DNA from: Pseudeuparius sepicola | Lineage: Eukaryota > Arthropoda > Insecta > Coleoptera > Anthribidae | DNA length: 64,000 nucleotides | Assembly: GCA_963920635.1 (NCBI GenBank) | Contig: OY987298.1 | Location: 70,453,949 to 70,517,948 of the forward strand | Reading direction: 5' to 3' | Shown: positions 22,893 through 34,936 of the stretch, in pieces | Layout: every line of letters begins with the position of its first letter | Position numbering within the stretch: the first letter of the stretch is position 1 | Program-made: the position numbers and the translations under genes | The notes under the pieces: model-generated | Seen by the model: the letters and a program-made list of their open reading frames with translations, nothing else | Told to the model about the DNA's origin: nothing | Database searches by the model: none

Positions 22893-25389
22893 TAAGGCCT
22901 ATTTTTTGCAAGGATGTTGGGGGGCCATAACCAAGTGTCATCCTCAAGGGTTAACCCTGACTCCAGTCATAAGGGGGTGGCGGAACGCCACTTACTGGTA
23001 AAAAAATGCATCTTTTCCAGTGCACCTCTGATGGCCCGCAATTATCGATATAATATTTGCCGAACGATTGGCCAGTCATAAGGAGGTGGCAGATCACCCC
23101 CAAGATGTCGTGGGAGCAATGAACTTTTTATTATTTAGTTAAGCTTAATTTTTTAATATGTTGTTATGACAACTATTTCAAGTGTAAATGCCAATTTGCA
23201 GAACAAAATGACGATATTAACACTCTGGCAGAACGATTCGAATGTTCCGTACGCGCGCCTTCATTGCGTACCATAAGTCGCAAAATAACTTTGTAATTAT
23301 TGCGAGTACGAAAAAGTGGTCTGAATGTTTTTTGTAGGAAATTTAATTCTCTACATAATAGATTTCTTGACATTTTTTCGAATTTAGCTTACTTTCTGAG
23401 ATATAGTGAAGATAAAAAATAATTTGCAAATATTTTTTACATTCAGGCGCGAATATCTTCAGAACTATACAAAATATGAGCATAGGAGTAACAACCAATT
23501 GTGTAGAGAATTGAATTTCCAATAAAAAAGGTTTTTTGATATCTTAGTGTATCTCGCTTAGTTTCTGAAATATTGTAAAAAAAAGAATTTTCTTTATGAA
23601 TAGAATATTCGAAAATGACATTTAGCAGAACAAAACATCATCATCTGTGAAATACTGGGCGGGTTCACCACCACCTATAGTGCGCCACGCAGCGGGGAGA
23701 TTTAACGGTTGCGCTCCGCAGGCGCTTTTCCATAGCGGCTATGACTGACACGCAACGTAAGAAACTTTCATGCAAATCGCAATTAGGTATTTGGAAAATT
23801 TCACCATTTACTTGAAATAATAAAAATAATTATTAGTTAACATTAGGATGTTTTTTGAAATATTTTTATTTATTTCGTGTATGTTAATGATTTAACAATG
23901 AGTGCCACAAAAAAAAAATTGATATTCGCGCATGAATGTAAAAATATTTGCAAATTATTTTTTATTTTCACTAAGCTTTGTTCCACTAATTCTGATAAAG
24001 TTTGTTCTTATTATCCAAACACTATTTTCTATGAATAACTGAAAACTTGAAAACAAAAATTTCCTTTAATTTTTTGACGAAAATCCATATTTGTTGGTTT
24101 GATGTTCTTATACCTACAATTTTCCGTAAAAAGATTCTCCAGAAATTACTTTAAAACTCTTAGTAGGGCTATTTTATTCAAGTGTTGATTTCATAAATCG
24201 AAAAATTTTACATGGAAGGTCTCTCCTTAAAACAAAATGTAGAACATGTCCCCCCAAATATATTTGCACATCATTATGGAACACCCTGTATATCTTGAGC
24301 TTTTCAAGTACAAGCAAGAAAAAATGCAAATATTTCTTTGTATAGACTCCATAGAAAGAGGCTAAATAATGAAAAAAGTGTACCTTATCATCAGTTATCG
24401 TCTTCCAATTAGAAAGAAGAAGTAGAACATTGTCAACTCATAATCATTTTTATTATTTCAAGTAAATGGTGAAATTTTTCAAATAATAATTGCGATTTGC
24501 ATGAAAGTTTCTTACGCTGCGTGTCAGTCATAGCCGCTACGGAAAAACGCCGGCGGAGCGCAAACATTAAATATCCTGCGTGACGCACTATACGTGGTGG
24601 TGAACCCGCCCAGTATTTCACAGATGATGTTTTGTTCTGCTAAATGTCATTTTCATAAAGAAAATTCTTTTTTTACAATATCTCAGAAACTAAACGAGAT
24701 ACACTAAGGTATCAAAAAACCTTTTTTATTGGAAATTCAATTCTCTACACAATTGGTTGTTACTCCTATGCTCGTATTTTCTATAGTTCTGAAGATATTC
24801 GTGCCTGAATGTAAAAAATATTTGCAAATTATTTTTTATCGTCACTATATCTCAGAAAGTAAGCTAAATTCGAAAAAATGTCAAGAAATCCATTATGTAG
24901 AGAATTAAATTTCCTACAAAAAACATACAGACCACTTTTTCGTACTCGCAATAATTGCAAAGTTATTTTGCGACTTATGGTACGCAATGAAGGCACGCGT
25001 ACGGAACATTCTGCCAGAGTATTAATACCGCCATTTTGTTCTGCAAATTGGCATTTACACTTGAAATAGTTGTCATAACAACATATTAAAAAATTAAGCT
25101 TAACTAAATATTAAAAAGTTCATTGCTCACACGACATCTTGGGGGCTCGCTTGGGGGTGATCTGCCACCCCCTTATGACTGGCCAATCGTTCTTCAAATA
25201 TTATATCGATAATTGCGGGCCATCAGAGGTGCACTGGAAAACATTTCAGCCTTAACTAAATAATAAAAAGATGCATTTTTTTACCAGTAAGGGGCGTTCT
25301 GCCGCCCCCTTATGACTGGAGTCAGGGTTAATCCTCCCGGATGACACTTGGTTATGGCCCCCCAACATCCTTGCAAAAAATAGGCCTTA
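22893..25389. mobile_element. 2.5-kb foldback element with ~940-bp arms
   Basis: Left arm 22893-about 23840 and right arm about 24445-25389 are reverse complements over nearly their whole length. The terminal word is TAAGGCCTATTTTTTGCAAG, and its reverse complement ends at 25389. The right arm carries a small extra segment near 25243-25270. A spacer of about 600 bp (23841-24444) separates the arms. It encodes no recognised protein. Outermost TA dinucleotides could be a TA target duplication. The arms differ by visible substitutions and indels, so it is not brand new. Confidence 0.8.
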
Positions 25390-27660
25390 TCCCTTTCGGG
25401 ACCGGACCCGGACGAACACGCATATAAAAGTTGAGTCAGTGGGACCGGAACCGACTATAAACGCAAGCAGGGAGGCATGAGAAAGGACTGGAACTGGACG
25501 GACACGCGTTGACTACGGATACATTGGAACGCCTACTTTACATTGGCGGCGTTTTTTGAGGGGTTTCAAATAATTTGAAAAAAAAAAATTTAGGCTTAAG
25601 ACAAATTTTTGAAAATTTATTTTGGCAAGTCTAATTTTTCTTTATCTACCATAAAAATTTTTATACTAAGAGATGGTTAACCCTGTATTACCATAAATTT
25701 TTTAATGCATTTAACATGCATTTTTCTATTTGTAATCAAATTATCCAATTACCACATAAACAGATAAGTAAATTTAAATGTTAAGCAAATCAGAGCATAC
25801 ATGATTGCAGTCACTACTAAGAAAAAATAGGCATTTTTTGTACAATGAGGGTAGGTATGATGTTTATATCGTGCAAGGACGGGGGTTGAGCATGGCCCGT
25901 AGATGGAGCACTCAATCGTTTGAAGGCAATATAGACATTCCACTTGAGTTCTACAGTGTATTATTTTCTATGTGTAATAGTTGCTAAAATAATATTTTGA
26001 TATATGGTGAAAATAATTTGGCAGAAAACATGGACGTTTTGGAATGAATTAAAGGATTGCTTGATTTTCCAACAGTTCAAGATGTTCCAGGAAAGCTTAA
26101 CTGTGATTAGTTGATTTTGCAAACATGTCAACATGTGCCGGGGATTGGGAACTGTGATTGGTTGGTTTCAAATCCTACCTAGGATTTGAATGTGGAGGTA
26201 GCTTCACTTTGCAGACTTAAAGGATCAAGTAGATGTATTTCACTTAAAATTAGTGGCTAAAGTTATTGTCAAGAATGCCATGGAAACAAATTTATTTTTA
26301 GTTTGATTTGTGCATTTTACATTTTTTAATTAAGTGCAGTCAAAAATCAAAACATTAACTTATTTAAAAAATGCAGGGATATAAAGTAACAAAAAAATCT
26401 ATTTAGATTAACACTGTGTATAAGATAGAGCACCAAAACTAGGGGAATTAATACTTTAAATGAATTTTAATCCATCAACAACAAAAACTTTTTTAAATAC
26501 TACCAGTGACTATAGAAGGAATAAGACGGTCGACGAAGCCTAGCATAGCGTGCCGACACTGCTCGCCGGCCCGGTTGTCTCCCCCTCCAACCGCCGCTGA
26601 AAGTGACCCGTAAGGTGGCGCACCCTACTGGCATTTTTGGACAATGCGAGTAGCTGGCGGTTCACGGGATGTGGTTCATTTATAGGACTGGGCGCTGTTG
26701 CCAGATTTCGGTATAGAGGCATAATGAGATAATGCCGACTATATTATAATTATTACTGGAGTTGTATCAGGCGATTTGTATAAGAATAAGGAGTAAGGAG
26801 ATGACTGCAGTCTGCAGACGTACCGGCTGTGAAAAATACTTTAGAACCCTGTAAACATTCTGTTTAAGTACCATTATATTATAATATGGTATAAGTTTCA
26901 TACGTAGAAGGTATCTCAGAAACAAGAATGAAAACAGAAAACAAATATTTTATACTATAAATAGGTACTATACAAATATTTTATACTATTTTACACAAAT
27001 AGGTAAATACTGTGTTTTTATTAAAAAAAAAAACACAGCGGTTATTTTTTGATCGATTTTGACAAACATTTTGTTAATTGTATCCCTTGAAAAACTGAAT
27101 TTTATAGCAAGGTTACAGATACATACTACAAAAACCAACGCCTACTTTGCAATTTCTTACGAAAATTCGAGAAATCGTGTTAACGATTTTTTTCTGTTAA
27201 ATCTGAGTAGGTACCTAGGTACATGATTGTATTCAGCGTCGCCACAGAATAACTAAAACAGAATTGTAGCGCCCGTATACGCGCATGCGGCGACCCGTTA
27301 AGGACAGAGTTAGTATCACCATCAAGTATTGTGTAGATCATAGTCACCCAAGCAAGTAATTGGCACACATATTCGTGAGTATCGGCTTGGTCGACCCGCG
27401 GCGCGCCCCACTTTGCCGTCCATCGGGCGGCCGATGGCTCGGCTTATATCGGTCGGCGACGTCGAGGTTCATGTGGGACGCACGTGCTTCTCCCTCCAGT
27501 GTGCTACCGCCTGCTCGTAGTCAGAGCCGGTGTATTACCTACACTTGTATTGGAAGTTTTGTTCCTGGTTCCTGTGTTTCAAAAGTGAATTGTTCTGTTT
27601 TGGCATTAAGTTGTTGTTTTGTTGTGGAGTTGTTAAGTACTGTTAAACTGCACCAGTTCT
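25390..27660. other. Gene-free stretch with GC-rich patches
   Basis: Patches at 25395-25545, 26520-26700 and 27265-27560 are GC-rich against an AT-rich background. AGTGACTATAGAA near 26509, followed by GTCGACG, recurs near 34123 and, inverted, near 38842, so it marks a dispersed repeat. The patch at 27266-27560 has LTR-like features (starts TGTAGCGCCCG, contains a TTATAT box), but I found no matching target duplication. Confidence 0.35.
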
Positions 27661-27667
27661 GGACTGG

Positions 27668-27835
27668 TCGTAGGACTAACATATTTTTCGACTTTCCCAA
27701 AAATGACTTTATCCGTGCAATATGGGTACAGAATACTGGAAATTTGGACCTAATTAATTTACCCTATTCGGCCCTAAAAAACAAAGTTTTGTGTTCGCGC
27801 CAGTTTAAAAACCCTTCGTTTTTGATTCCCAACAA
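27668..27835 (+). pseudogene. THAP-domain-like fragment
   Basis: The open frame here contains I-F-F-D-F-P-K-N-D-F-I-R-A-I-W-V, then N-L-D-L-I-N-L, then V-L-C-S-R-Q-F. This follows the THAP zinc-finger layout (F-x-F-P, W-V, and a late Cys-x2-His). THAP domains bind DNA through a C2CH zinc site and occur in P-element transposases and host regulators. The expected first Cys pair is not visible upstream, and the final His ligand is Gln (CSRQF instead of CSRHF). So it is either a partial exon with an upstream intron or, more likely, decayed. The long frame upstream of 27660 is probably not part of the protein. Confidence 0.45.
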
Positions 27836-28906
27836 AAAAAAACTATATATAACATTATTTGACTTTATTATTGTTTGTCTATCATCCAAACGTGGTATTT
27901 TTTAGTTATGGACCGTTTTTAGGTCGTAATCGGCTAGTTTCAAGAAAAAGTCAACTTACAAGGTGCAATTTTTATATTTTTTCAAGAGATCAAAAATTTA
28001 TCATTGTCAGAATTTTTGTCTGAAAATTTGTACATAGGGGTAAAATAAAATTCCAAGCAACTTTTAAAAATAACTTTTTTCGATTTTGGCTATTTATTTC
28101 ATTAAATGTCATTTTTGACAGATATGTCAAATTACGTCACGACGTTTAATTATCTCATTTCGAATATTTTTGGAAGCAGAGATGATCTCCCCAGAGTAGT
28201 TTCATCTTAGCCCAAAAATAAAAAAAATTCCCATATTTCCAACTTTCTGTGGCACTGTATAACATTACCGATTTATCTCTTACCGCTTTCGAAATGTTCG
28301 CCTCTGTTTTCCTGGTTGATGTAGAAAAAGGAAGCGTATCTTCTAATTGTATGAAACAAATTTTCGGTCCATGGCCTACTTATAGCTGTGGTCACAGAAT
28401 AATATTCTGTGCTGTGGTGTACGGTTAGTGTTATGTATTAAAAAGCAAAAATGAAGTCATGGACTACTTTCAGGTAGTTGTAATATACGCTCCCTTATTC
28501 TATTCAAATCAGAAAATCTGGGCGAATATCTCAAAAACGGCAAGAGATGTCCCTATAATTTTGTATATCTATGAAATGGTAATTTTAACGGGAAATGACA
28601 TTTTAATCTACAGAAAAATAACAATTTCCTTAAATATTTTTTACTTCCTGTTAAACCGGGAATGATGTATAAATTACAAACGAGAAGATTTTAATATATT
28701 TTGTCCGTAATATTAAAAATGGAAACAAACAGTAGGTATTCTTTATTTTTCGAAAAAATTGTTTTTTCGAGGACACCCAGTATGTCAATTGTGACGCTAG
28801 ATTCAGATTCCCCGGAAAAACTCACCCGGGTTTTAGCAGACCCTTTTTCTTTTAACTAAGGAAATAATCGGACTTTTTAATAACACTTTTCTTGAGAAAC
28901 CCTGTA
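27836..28906. other. Gene-free stretch
   Basis: No domain was recognised in any frame. Composition is AT-rich. Confidence 0.3.
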
Positions 28907-28908
28907 TA

Positions 28909-30100
28909 CAGGGTGTCCAACTTTAAAACTGTACAAAGCCGTAAAATCTTCATTTTTGGAGATATTCGCCTAAACTTTTTTTGTTTGAAAGGCCTTCAAA
29001 AACCGCGTCTTTTGACCTTCCTTCCACTTTCAAAATGCAAATCCAGGGGCGGCTGCGATTTTTTTATACGCCCGATTTTCAAGAAAACCATTTAGCGATT
29101 TTTTTTTATTTAAAATCTGACCCCGTAGCGTTAATCACAACACCCTAAAACCCCCATATACCAAATTCGAACAAAAAATATACAGGGAGTTCCATTCTGT
29201 AGGGTGTCAAAAGTTCAGCAAAATAGGTATTTTAAAGACATCTGGCGAGTCAAGTGTGCCATGGAATCCCTTCAGAACAGTCGAATGGTTAACAGGACCG
29301 CTTAAAATGTTGATGTGAAAAGATTTACTACAAAAATTAACAGGGTATTTTTCTCTGAGCCATCTCAAAATTCTGAAATTTTGTCTTATACGGATCAAGA
29401 GTACTCTGGAATCATTGAAAAATATTGATAAACACAAAAGTAACAAATAAAAACAATTTAAATTATTGGACCTTTCTCAACAAAGTCACTGCCTAAGATG
29501 ATACATTTTCTGTGTGTTTCCTGTGGTGGCATACCATAGGCACCTTAACTGATATGGACTTACTGACTGACAGGCTTCTGTATTTTTTAGATTTAGTTCG
29601 TTTATAGTGTGTTTGATGTATCTACTTGATTTTTGACCCTATGAAATCTCAAAAATTTAGTAATTTGAGGTGGCACAGATAAGAATACTCTATATATTTT
29701 GTATTGGACTTTTGCACACCAACAGCTTGAGTGGTTCTATTGACCATTCAACTGTTTTGAGGGGATTCCATGTCACACTTGACTTGGCAGATAGATGCCT
29801 TTAGAATTCCTATTTTGCTCAACTTTGACACCCTGCAGAATGGAACTCCCTGTATATTTTTTTATTCAAATTTAGTATATAGAGGCTTTGGCGTGTTCTG
29901 ATTAACGCTGTGGGGTCAGATTTTAAATAAAAAAAATCGCTAAATAAAAAATCGGAGCCGGCCCTGGATATGCATTTTGAAAGTAGCAGGAAGGTCAAAA
30001 GAAGCAGTTTTTGAAGGCATTTCAAACAAAAAAGTTTAGGCTTTTGTCTCCAAAAATGAAGATTTTACGGATTTGTACAGTTATAAAGTTGGACACCCTG
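28909..30100. mobile_element. 1192-bp TA-flanked hairpin element
   Basis: Arms of about 400 bp (28909-29320 and 29700-30100) are reverse complements starting CAGGGTGTCCAACTTTAAAA, and TA flanks both ends (28907-28908 and 30101-30102). Internal words such as ATATACAGGGAGTTCCATTC and AAAGGCCTTCAAAAA also occur elsewhere in the window. Diverged or partial copies lie at 6757-7110, 11105-11250 and 15780-16015. No transposase is encoded, so it must have been moved by a Tc1/mariner enzyme from another locus. Confidence 0.8.
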
Positions 30101-30102
30101 TA

Positions 30103-31044
30103 TACATCAAAATTATTGCTTATAAAAATTAAGATTTTCTAAAATTCTGGGCGGTTCCAAGGAAGTTTTTAGAATTTATGTACAGGGTTAGTAATAATTG
30201 TTTTCAAACAAATAAAAATTGGAGTATAGGAGTGGCAATTAGGCCAGGGTAGATAATTTTTGAGAACAAAAAAATCTAGAACAGCATGACACCCATTGGA
30301 AAAGGAAGAAAATATAGCAAAAATAACAGAAAAAATAATTTAAGGGCGATTTGAGCTACGGGGGTTGTAAGGGGTGATCTTTTAGGGGTGGAAAACGGTT
30401 TATCACGATTTCCGGCAAAACTGCAACTCCTATCAAAAAAGTTAAATGGCAAAGTTGTAGGTAATAAAAAGATCTACAACTTTGGTATTTACACTTTTTT
30501 CACATAACCTCAAAATATCCACGAAAAATCAAAATAACAGATTTTTTGGTTTTTAATTTTTATCTCTCAAAAAAAAAAAATTCCACTAAATTTGGTGGAA
30601 ACTTACCTTCTTATGTCTCGAACATGCTGTAATTTTTTCGAATCAAAATATTCATTTTTACCCCTTTTTTGATTTTAAACCGAAAAAGTAACCTCATTTT
30701 CAATCGAAAATACCCACGTCAAAAAAGCTGCTTTTTAACAAAAATTCGGTTCGCTTTTTGTTCGATGAAACCTCTACTTTCTGATGGTGTAAAAAATATA
30801 CATCACTATGGAAAATTTTCTCAGAAAATGCAAAAAACGAAAAACTCTATATCGAAAATTTGTTTTTAATCATTTTTTAAAATTTAATTACTTGAAAATT
30901 TTAAGATTGCATGTTATATTGATAAACCAAGAAATTGCAAATCAATATACAATGTGTCCTGGATAAGAATGAACAGTATGGGAATCTTGCAAACGGTGAG
31001 AGATAGAACAACGGTTAAATGCGGAAAAAGTTGCGTAATTTTGA
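30103..31044. other. Gene-free stretch with a small hairpin
   Basis: AAAGTTGTAGGT near 30451 and ATCTACAACTTT near 30473 form a 12-bp stem. No coding signal was recognised. Confidence 0.35.
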
Positions 31045-31525
31045 GGTCAATAAAATGGTACAAACAGATTTCTAATATATTTTTTCGTTTTTGAGTTATT
31101 TTGACAAAAGTGAAATTTTGCATTTTTGATTTTATTTTTTTCTGAAGTTGTTATCAACATTTAAATACAGGGAAAAAATGAGTAGAAAATTTTCAGTATA
31201 ATTGCCTCAAAACATTTTAAAAATATTGTGTGTCCATAGTGTCCATACATCATGGTATTTGTAATGAAAAGTGCTTTCAAAATCTGCAAAAAAAAATTAA
31301 GTTGAAAATGGTTTCTCAAAAAACGAAATGTTGTAGAAAAAATCTAAAAACGCCATCTTAAAGCCCGTTAAAAAGTGCCATAAGAAAGTGTTTTTCTTTT
31401 TTCCTATCTGTGATAACAACTTCAGAAAAAAATAAAATCCAAAATGCAAATTTTTACTTTTTTCAAAATAACAATAACTCAAAAACGATAAAAGATATTA
31501 GAAATCTGTTTGTACCATTTTAGCT
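31045..31525. repeat. Imperfect inverted repeat
   Basis: Arms 31050-31160 and 31412-31525 are reverse complements, sharing TGGTACAAACAGATTTCTAA and TTCTGAAGTTGTTATCA words. The spacer is about 250 bp. Likely a degraded MITE; no target duplication was identified. Confidence 0.5.
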
Positions 31526-32308
31526 TGAAGCAGTCTCCGTATATTCAATAACGTATTGCTATACAAAATTTTGTTCCTGAACCTATTTTTTTAATACTTT
31601 TTAAATAACTTTGAAATATATTTTTTTAATAGTATATCAGCAAAAAGTCACTTCATTCTCAAAAAAAATTTTTTGAGGGTAGAACTAGATCAGACCCCAT
31701 AGGTGTTGTTAAGTACATCACTGTGCATACAAAATGGCGATTTACGACATTTTTTTTGTGGTCGAGACCTTTTTTATTTAGAAAAAAACTGTCGAAATTG
31801 GCATTTTACGGAAATTGTGTTTTTTTACGTTTCCATCGTCATATCTTTGATAGTAGTGGAGCTATCGACTCGAATTTTCTTTAAAATTGAAGCTAACATA
31901 TGAGCGCTTACAACGAATGCCATAGTTGTTGTCCAATATTGTTTATTAACCACTTTAAATAGCAACAAAATTGCAAGGTTATAAAAAATGTAATGAAATT
32001 TTCACTAAGCGAGAAACTTTTTTATTTGTGGAAATTTTTATATACATGCTGTGAGGGAAATGTGCTCAAAACATGAAGGAAGTTTTTGTTAAAAAAAATT
32101 ACCTATAGCGCCTATAGTTTTTGAACTGTTCATTTTTTGTGTGGCGCGCGCTACTCACGTGGAACGCAAAATTAATAATCCCTTGCGTGATAATATCCAC
32201 GCGTGGCAGGCATGTCTCAACAATACATGCGCAAGTGAAACTATCACAAATATAAATATCTTAGAGTATTTCCTAATAGTTTGCCAATGTAAACCCTCTC
32301 AGGAAGAA

Positions 32309-32383
32309 CTCTGGGAGCGTTTACATGAACTCACAAGTCGTACTGAGAGTACTTCCAAATAGTTTATGTAAACGCTCCCAGAG
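32309..32383. repeat. 75-bp hairpin with 18-bp perfect arms
   Basis: CTCTGGGAGCGTTTACAT (32309-32326) and its exact reverse complement (32366-32383) bracket 39 bp. The GGGAGCGTTTACA text resembles PIF/Harbinger-type termini, a tentative link. It lies in the loop of the larger foldback. Confidence 0.65.
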
Positions 32384-32830
32384 ACGACAGAATCTAGTTG
32401 GCGTAGGAATTATTTGACATTTCCATTGAAAAGCTCACATCCAGAAATGTAAGATTGCCAGGTTTCATAAATTTTCCATTACATATAAAAAAGTTATGAA
32501 GGAAGAAAGAAAACGCATATTTTCAGTTTTTCAGCAATATTTCAGGAACTACCCAAGATATCTTAGATTCCTTTTCAGATTATTGAAAGGCATACAAAAA
32601 CGCAACTTTTCTCTAATTTAACCCATGCTGTATCTCTTACCGTTTCGGATATCCCAATGGTATGCACTGTAAGAGTGACCACCCTGTATAGCGAAGCTAT
32701 GTAGGTCTGTGCTATTAGGAATTACTCTAAGATATTTATATTTGTGATAGTTTCACTTGCGCATGTAAACTACGCATTAGTTGTTGAGACATGCCTGCCA
32801 CGCGTGGATATTCTCAGGCAAGGGATTAAT

Positions 32831-33452
32831 GGTGAGTTTACACATGCATAGATTTATTTGCGCCAATAAGAACTGGCGCGCCAGTAAATTAAATTTGCAC
32901 GTGTAAACATCGACTTGCATAAAAGTTGAATCTTTGCATGCATAGACCAAAAAAGTCTGTAGTCTTCTGAAATCAGTTGCGCCAGTGGTGACTCATACCC
33001 GCAAGAAAATATAATTTGCGTGTGTAAACAAGCACTTGCACGTCGGCTCGCCAGGTTTTAGTTGCATTTTCGACGGTGGATGGTGGAGCTAGTAATTCGT
33101 GTGATTGATAGCTATAAATAGTGTGTAAATATGGCTAAAAAAGTGGTCAGCAGAACTGACAATAAAATTTCTGGAAGGGCCGACGTGGTGTAACCCACAC
33201 ACGGCCTTTTCGTCGTTCCCTTTTTTCTGTATTTCTTCTATCTTTTTTTTTTTCACCAAAAATTCAGCAGTTTTTTTGCAGGCTTCGCGAAGTTCAGTCC
33301 ACATTGCGCACTGTGCAGTGTCAATTTCAAAATGAAACTGGCGTGCCAAACATTGCTGTTTTTGAATATCTGTGTAAACCTTTTCTGGCATGCAAATAGA
33401 ACTGGCGCGACCACTGGCGCCACTAAATCCATGCATGTGTAAACTCACTATA
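32831..33452. mobile_element. Element inserted in foldback right arm (PIF/Harbinger-like?)
   Basis: GTGAGTTTACACATGCAT at the left and its reverse complement at the right bound about 620 bp that is absent from the corresponding place in the foldback's left arm. Both ends continue into GGCGCCAGT-type words. A 136-codon minus-strand frame (33089-33499) overlaps it and contains a lysine-rich coiled segment, but I recognise no domain. GTTTACAC-type ends hint at PIF/Harbinger; the 3-bp flanking duplication could not be settled. Confidence 0.5.
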
Positions 33453-33867
33453 GCGTTCCACGTGAGTAGCGCGCGCCACAAAAAAAATTCACAGTTCAAA
33501 AACTATAGGCGCTATAGGTAATTTTTTTTGCCAAAAACGTTTTTCATGTTTTGGACACATTTCCCTCGCAGCATGTATATAAAAATTTCCACAAATAAAA
33601 AAGTTTCTCGCTTAGTGAAAATTTCATTACACTTTTTATAACGTAAAATTCGAGTCGATAGCTCCTCTACTCTCAAAGATATGACGATGTCTCGACCACA
33701 AAAAAAATTCGTAATTCGCTATTTCGTATGCAGAGTGATGTACTTAACAACATCTATGGGGTCCGATCTAGTTCTACTTTGAAAAATTTTTTGACGACTT
33801 TTTAGCCCGATTTCGCTCCACTAAATAGGATGAGGCGGGCCGGGCAGCGTTCTCGTCGCGCAAAGAA

Positions 33868-34316
33868 GCAGGTAAGTAGTTTTGATGACTCCGCAGGCGG
33901 CGATCCTGCTTGGCACTGAGCGCTGTCTCAAAATTTGTTTCCTCACTGGTCCCGTCGAGCTGAGACGGGCCGGCAAAGCGAGATTATTGCCGCGGTAAGT
34001 GTTGGAATTCTGTTTTAGTTATTCTGTGGCGTCGCTGAATAATAATATTATGCTAATAAATTTAAAAATTGAATTTTGCTTATAAGAACACATAGTCACC
34101 AACAGAATTAATAATTGTAACAGTGACTATAGAAAGAAAACTGATTGTAATAATATACGCCTACCGTGGCAATATTCTCCATTTGCGGCCTGCGACACCA
34201 AATGCCGACGCCAGGCCGACGCGACGGGACCACTGAGGAATCAAATTTTGATACACCGTTCGGGGCCACGCGATACCGCCGCCTGCGGCGCTATCAAAAC
34301 TACTTACCTACGTTTT
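33868..34316. repeat. GC-rich inverted-repeat element
   Basis: GGTAAGTAGTTTTGAT with CGCAGGCGGC at the left (33871-33902) and GCCGCCTGCG...ATCAAAACTACTTACC at the right (34280-34313) are reverse complements. So are CTCACTGGTCCCGTCG (33943) and CGACGGGACCACTGAG (34218). The interior is GC-rich. Non-coding MITE-like. Confidence 0.55.
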
Positions 34317-34852
34317 GCGGGACAAGGTCATCCAATTATCAAATAAAAATATACCTATTGCATTTCTGGAACTCGACTCTCCAGAAAAGGGAGGATTCGC
34401 CGGCCGGCCGGCTTGCATGGGCCCGGCAGAAAAGAAAATGCAACGCGCGCATTATTAGAACAAATATGATAGTATTTTCATTGTCAGTAATGTATTAGTT
34501 TTTATATTATTTATGCGTGTGAATCACTTTTAGATTTTAGATTCACTAACTTCGAAGTCGAAGTTGGTTAAAACTTTTGAGTATGATCGCAAATGGATTT
34601 CTGTACCCATAGTGCTAACGATGAGCATTTTAATTTTAATTTTGTGGGCAAACTGCTAAACGCAAGTTATCTCGCATGCGGGAGCCGACTAAAATGGGAT
34701 CAGGCAAAGTCTTCTTATTGGTCAAAATCGGCCATGTGATTGAATCACGTGATCGAGTATTCTCGTCAACCACAGTTTGGGCAACATGAAGTAGTCTAGT
34801 GCTGATTAAGGATTAAGTTGGTATACGGTGGTTTATTGCCATTAATTACTGT

Positions 34853-34877
34853 TAATAATAATAATAATAATAATAAT
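34853..34877. repeat. (AAT)n microsatellite at a LINE 3' end
   Basis: About eight AAT units lie at the 3' terminus of the minus-strand LINE. Simple trinucleotide tails of this sort are common at 3' ends of some insect non-LTR retrotransposons. Confidence 0.8.
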
Positions 34878-34936
34878 AGTTTATTGATCACAGTTATCAC
34901 AGACAGGGATATATGACAAGTCAGTGCAGTAGTAGA

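Larger units (their letters stand above)
31665..33795. mobile_element. 2.1-kb foldback element with nested insertions
   Basis: The left arm (31665-32290) pairs with a right arm (32700-33795) that is interrupted by another element at 32831-33452. Matching words include GTAGAACTAGATC at the outer ends, ACTATAGGCGCTATAGG near 33500, GCGCGCGCTACTCACGTGGA near 32145 with its partner near 33460, and ATATAAATATCTTAGAGTA near 32250 with its partner near 32710. The spacer contains a 75-bp hairpin. No open frame belongs to the foldback itself. Confidence 0.65.

Noticed and set aside
23173..25069. Two mirror-image open frames (minus 23173-23373, plus 24878-25069) encoding similar 63-66-residue peptides
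   Set aside because: They lie in the two arms of the same foldback, so their similarity follows from the DNA repeat. Substitutions and a 9-nt indel show no sign of protein constraint, and no family is recognised.
27360..27660. N-terminal part of the 181-codon frame before the THAP-like segment
   Set aside because: Low similarity to any protein style, GC-rich LTR-like or untranslated composition. Only the C-terminal THAP-like part is supported.
27266..27660. Possible solo LTR starting TGTAGCGCCCG
   Set aside because: No matching target duplication or second LTR was found for any TG...CA pair tested by eye.
33089..33499. 136-codon minus-strand frame with a lysine-rich segment
   Set aside because: It runs across the boundary of an inserted element into the foldback arm and shows no known domain; treated as part of a transposon, not a gene.
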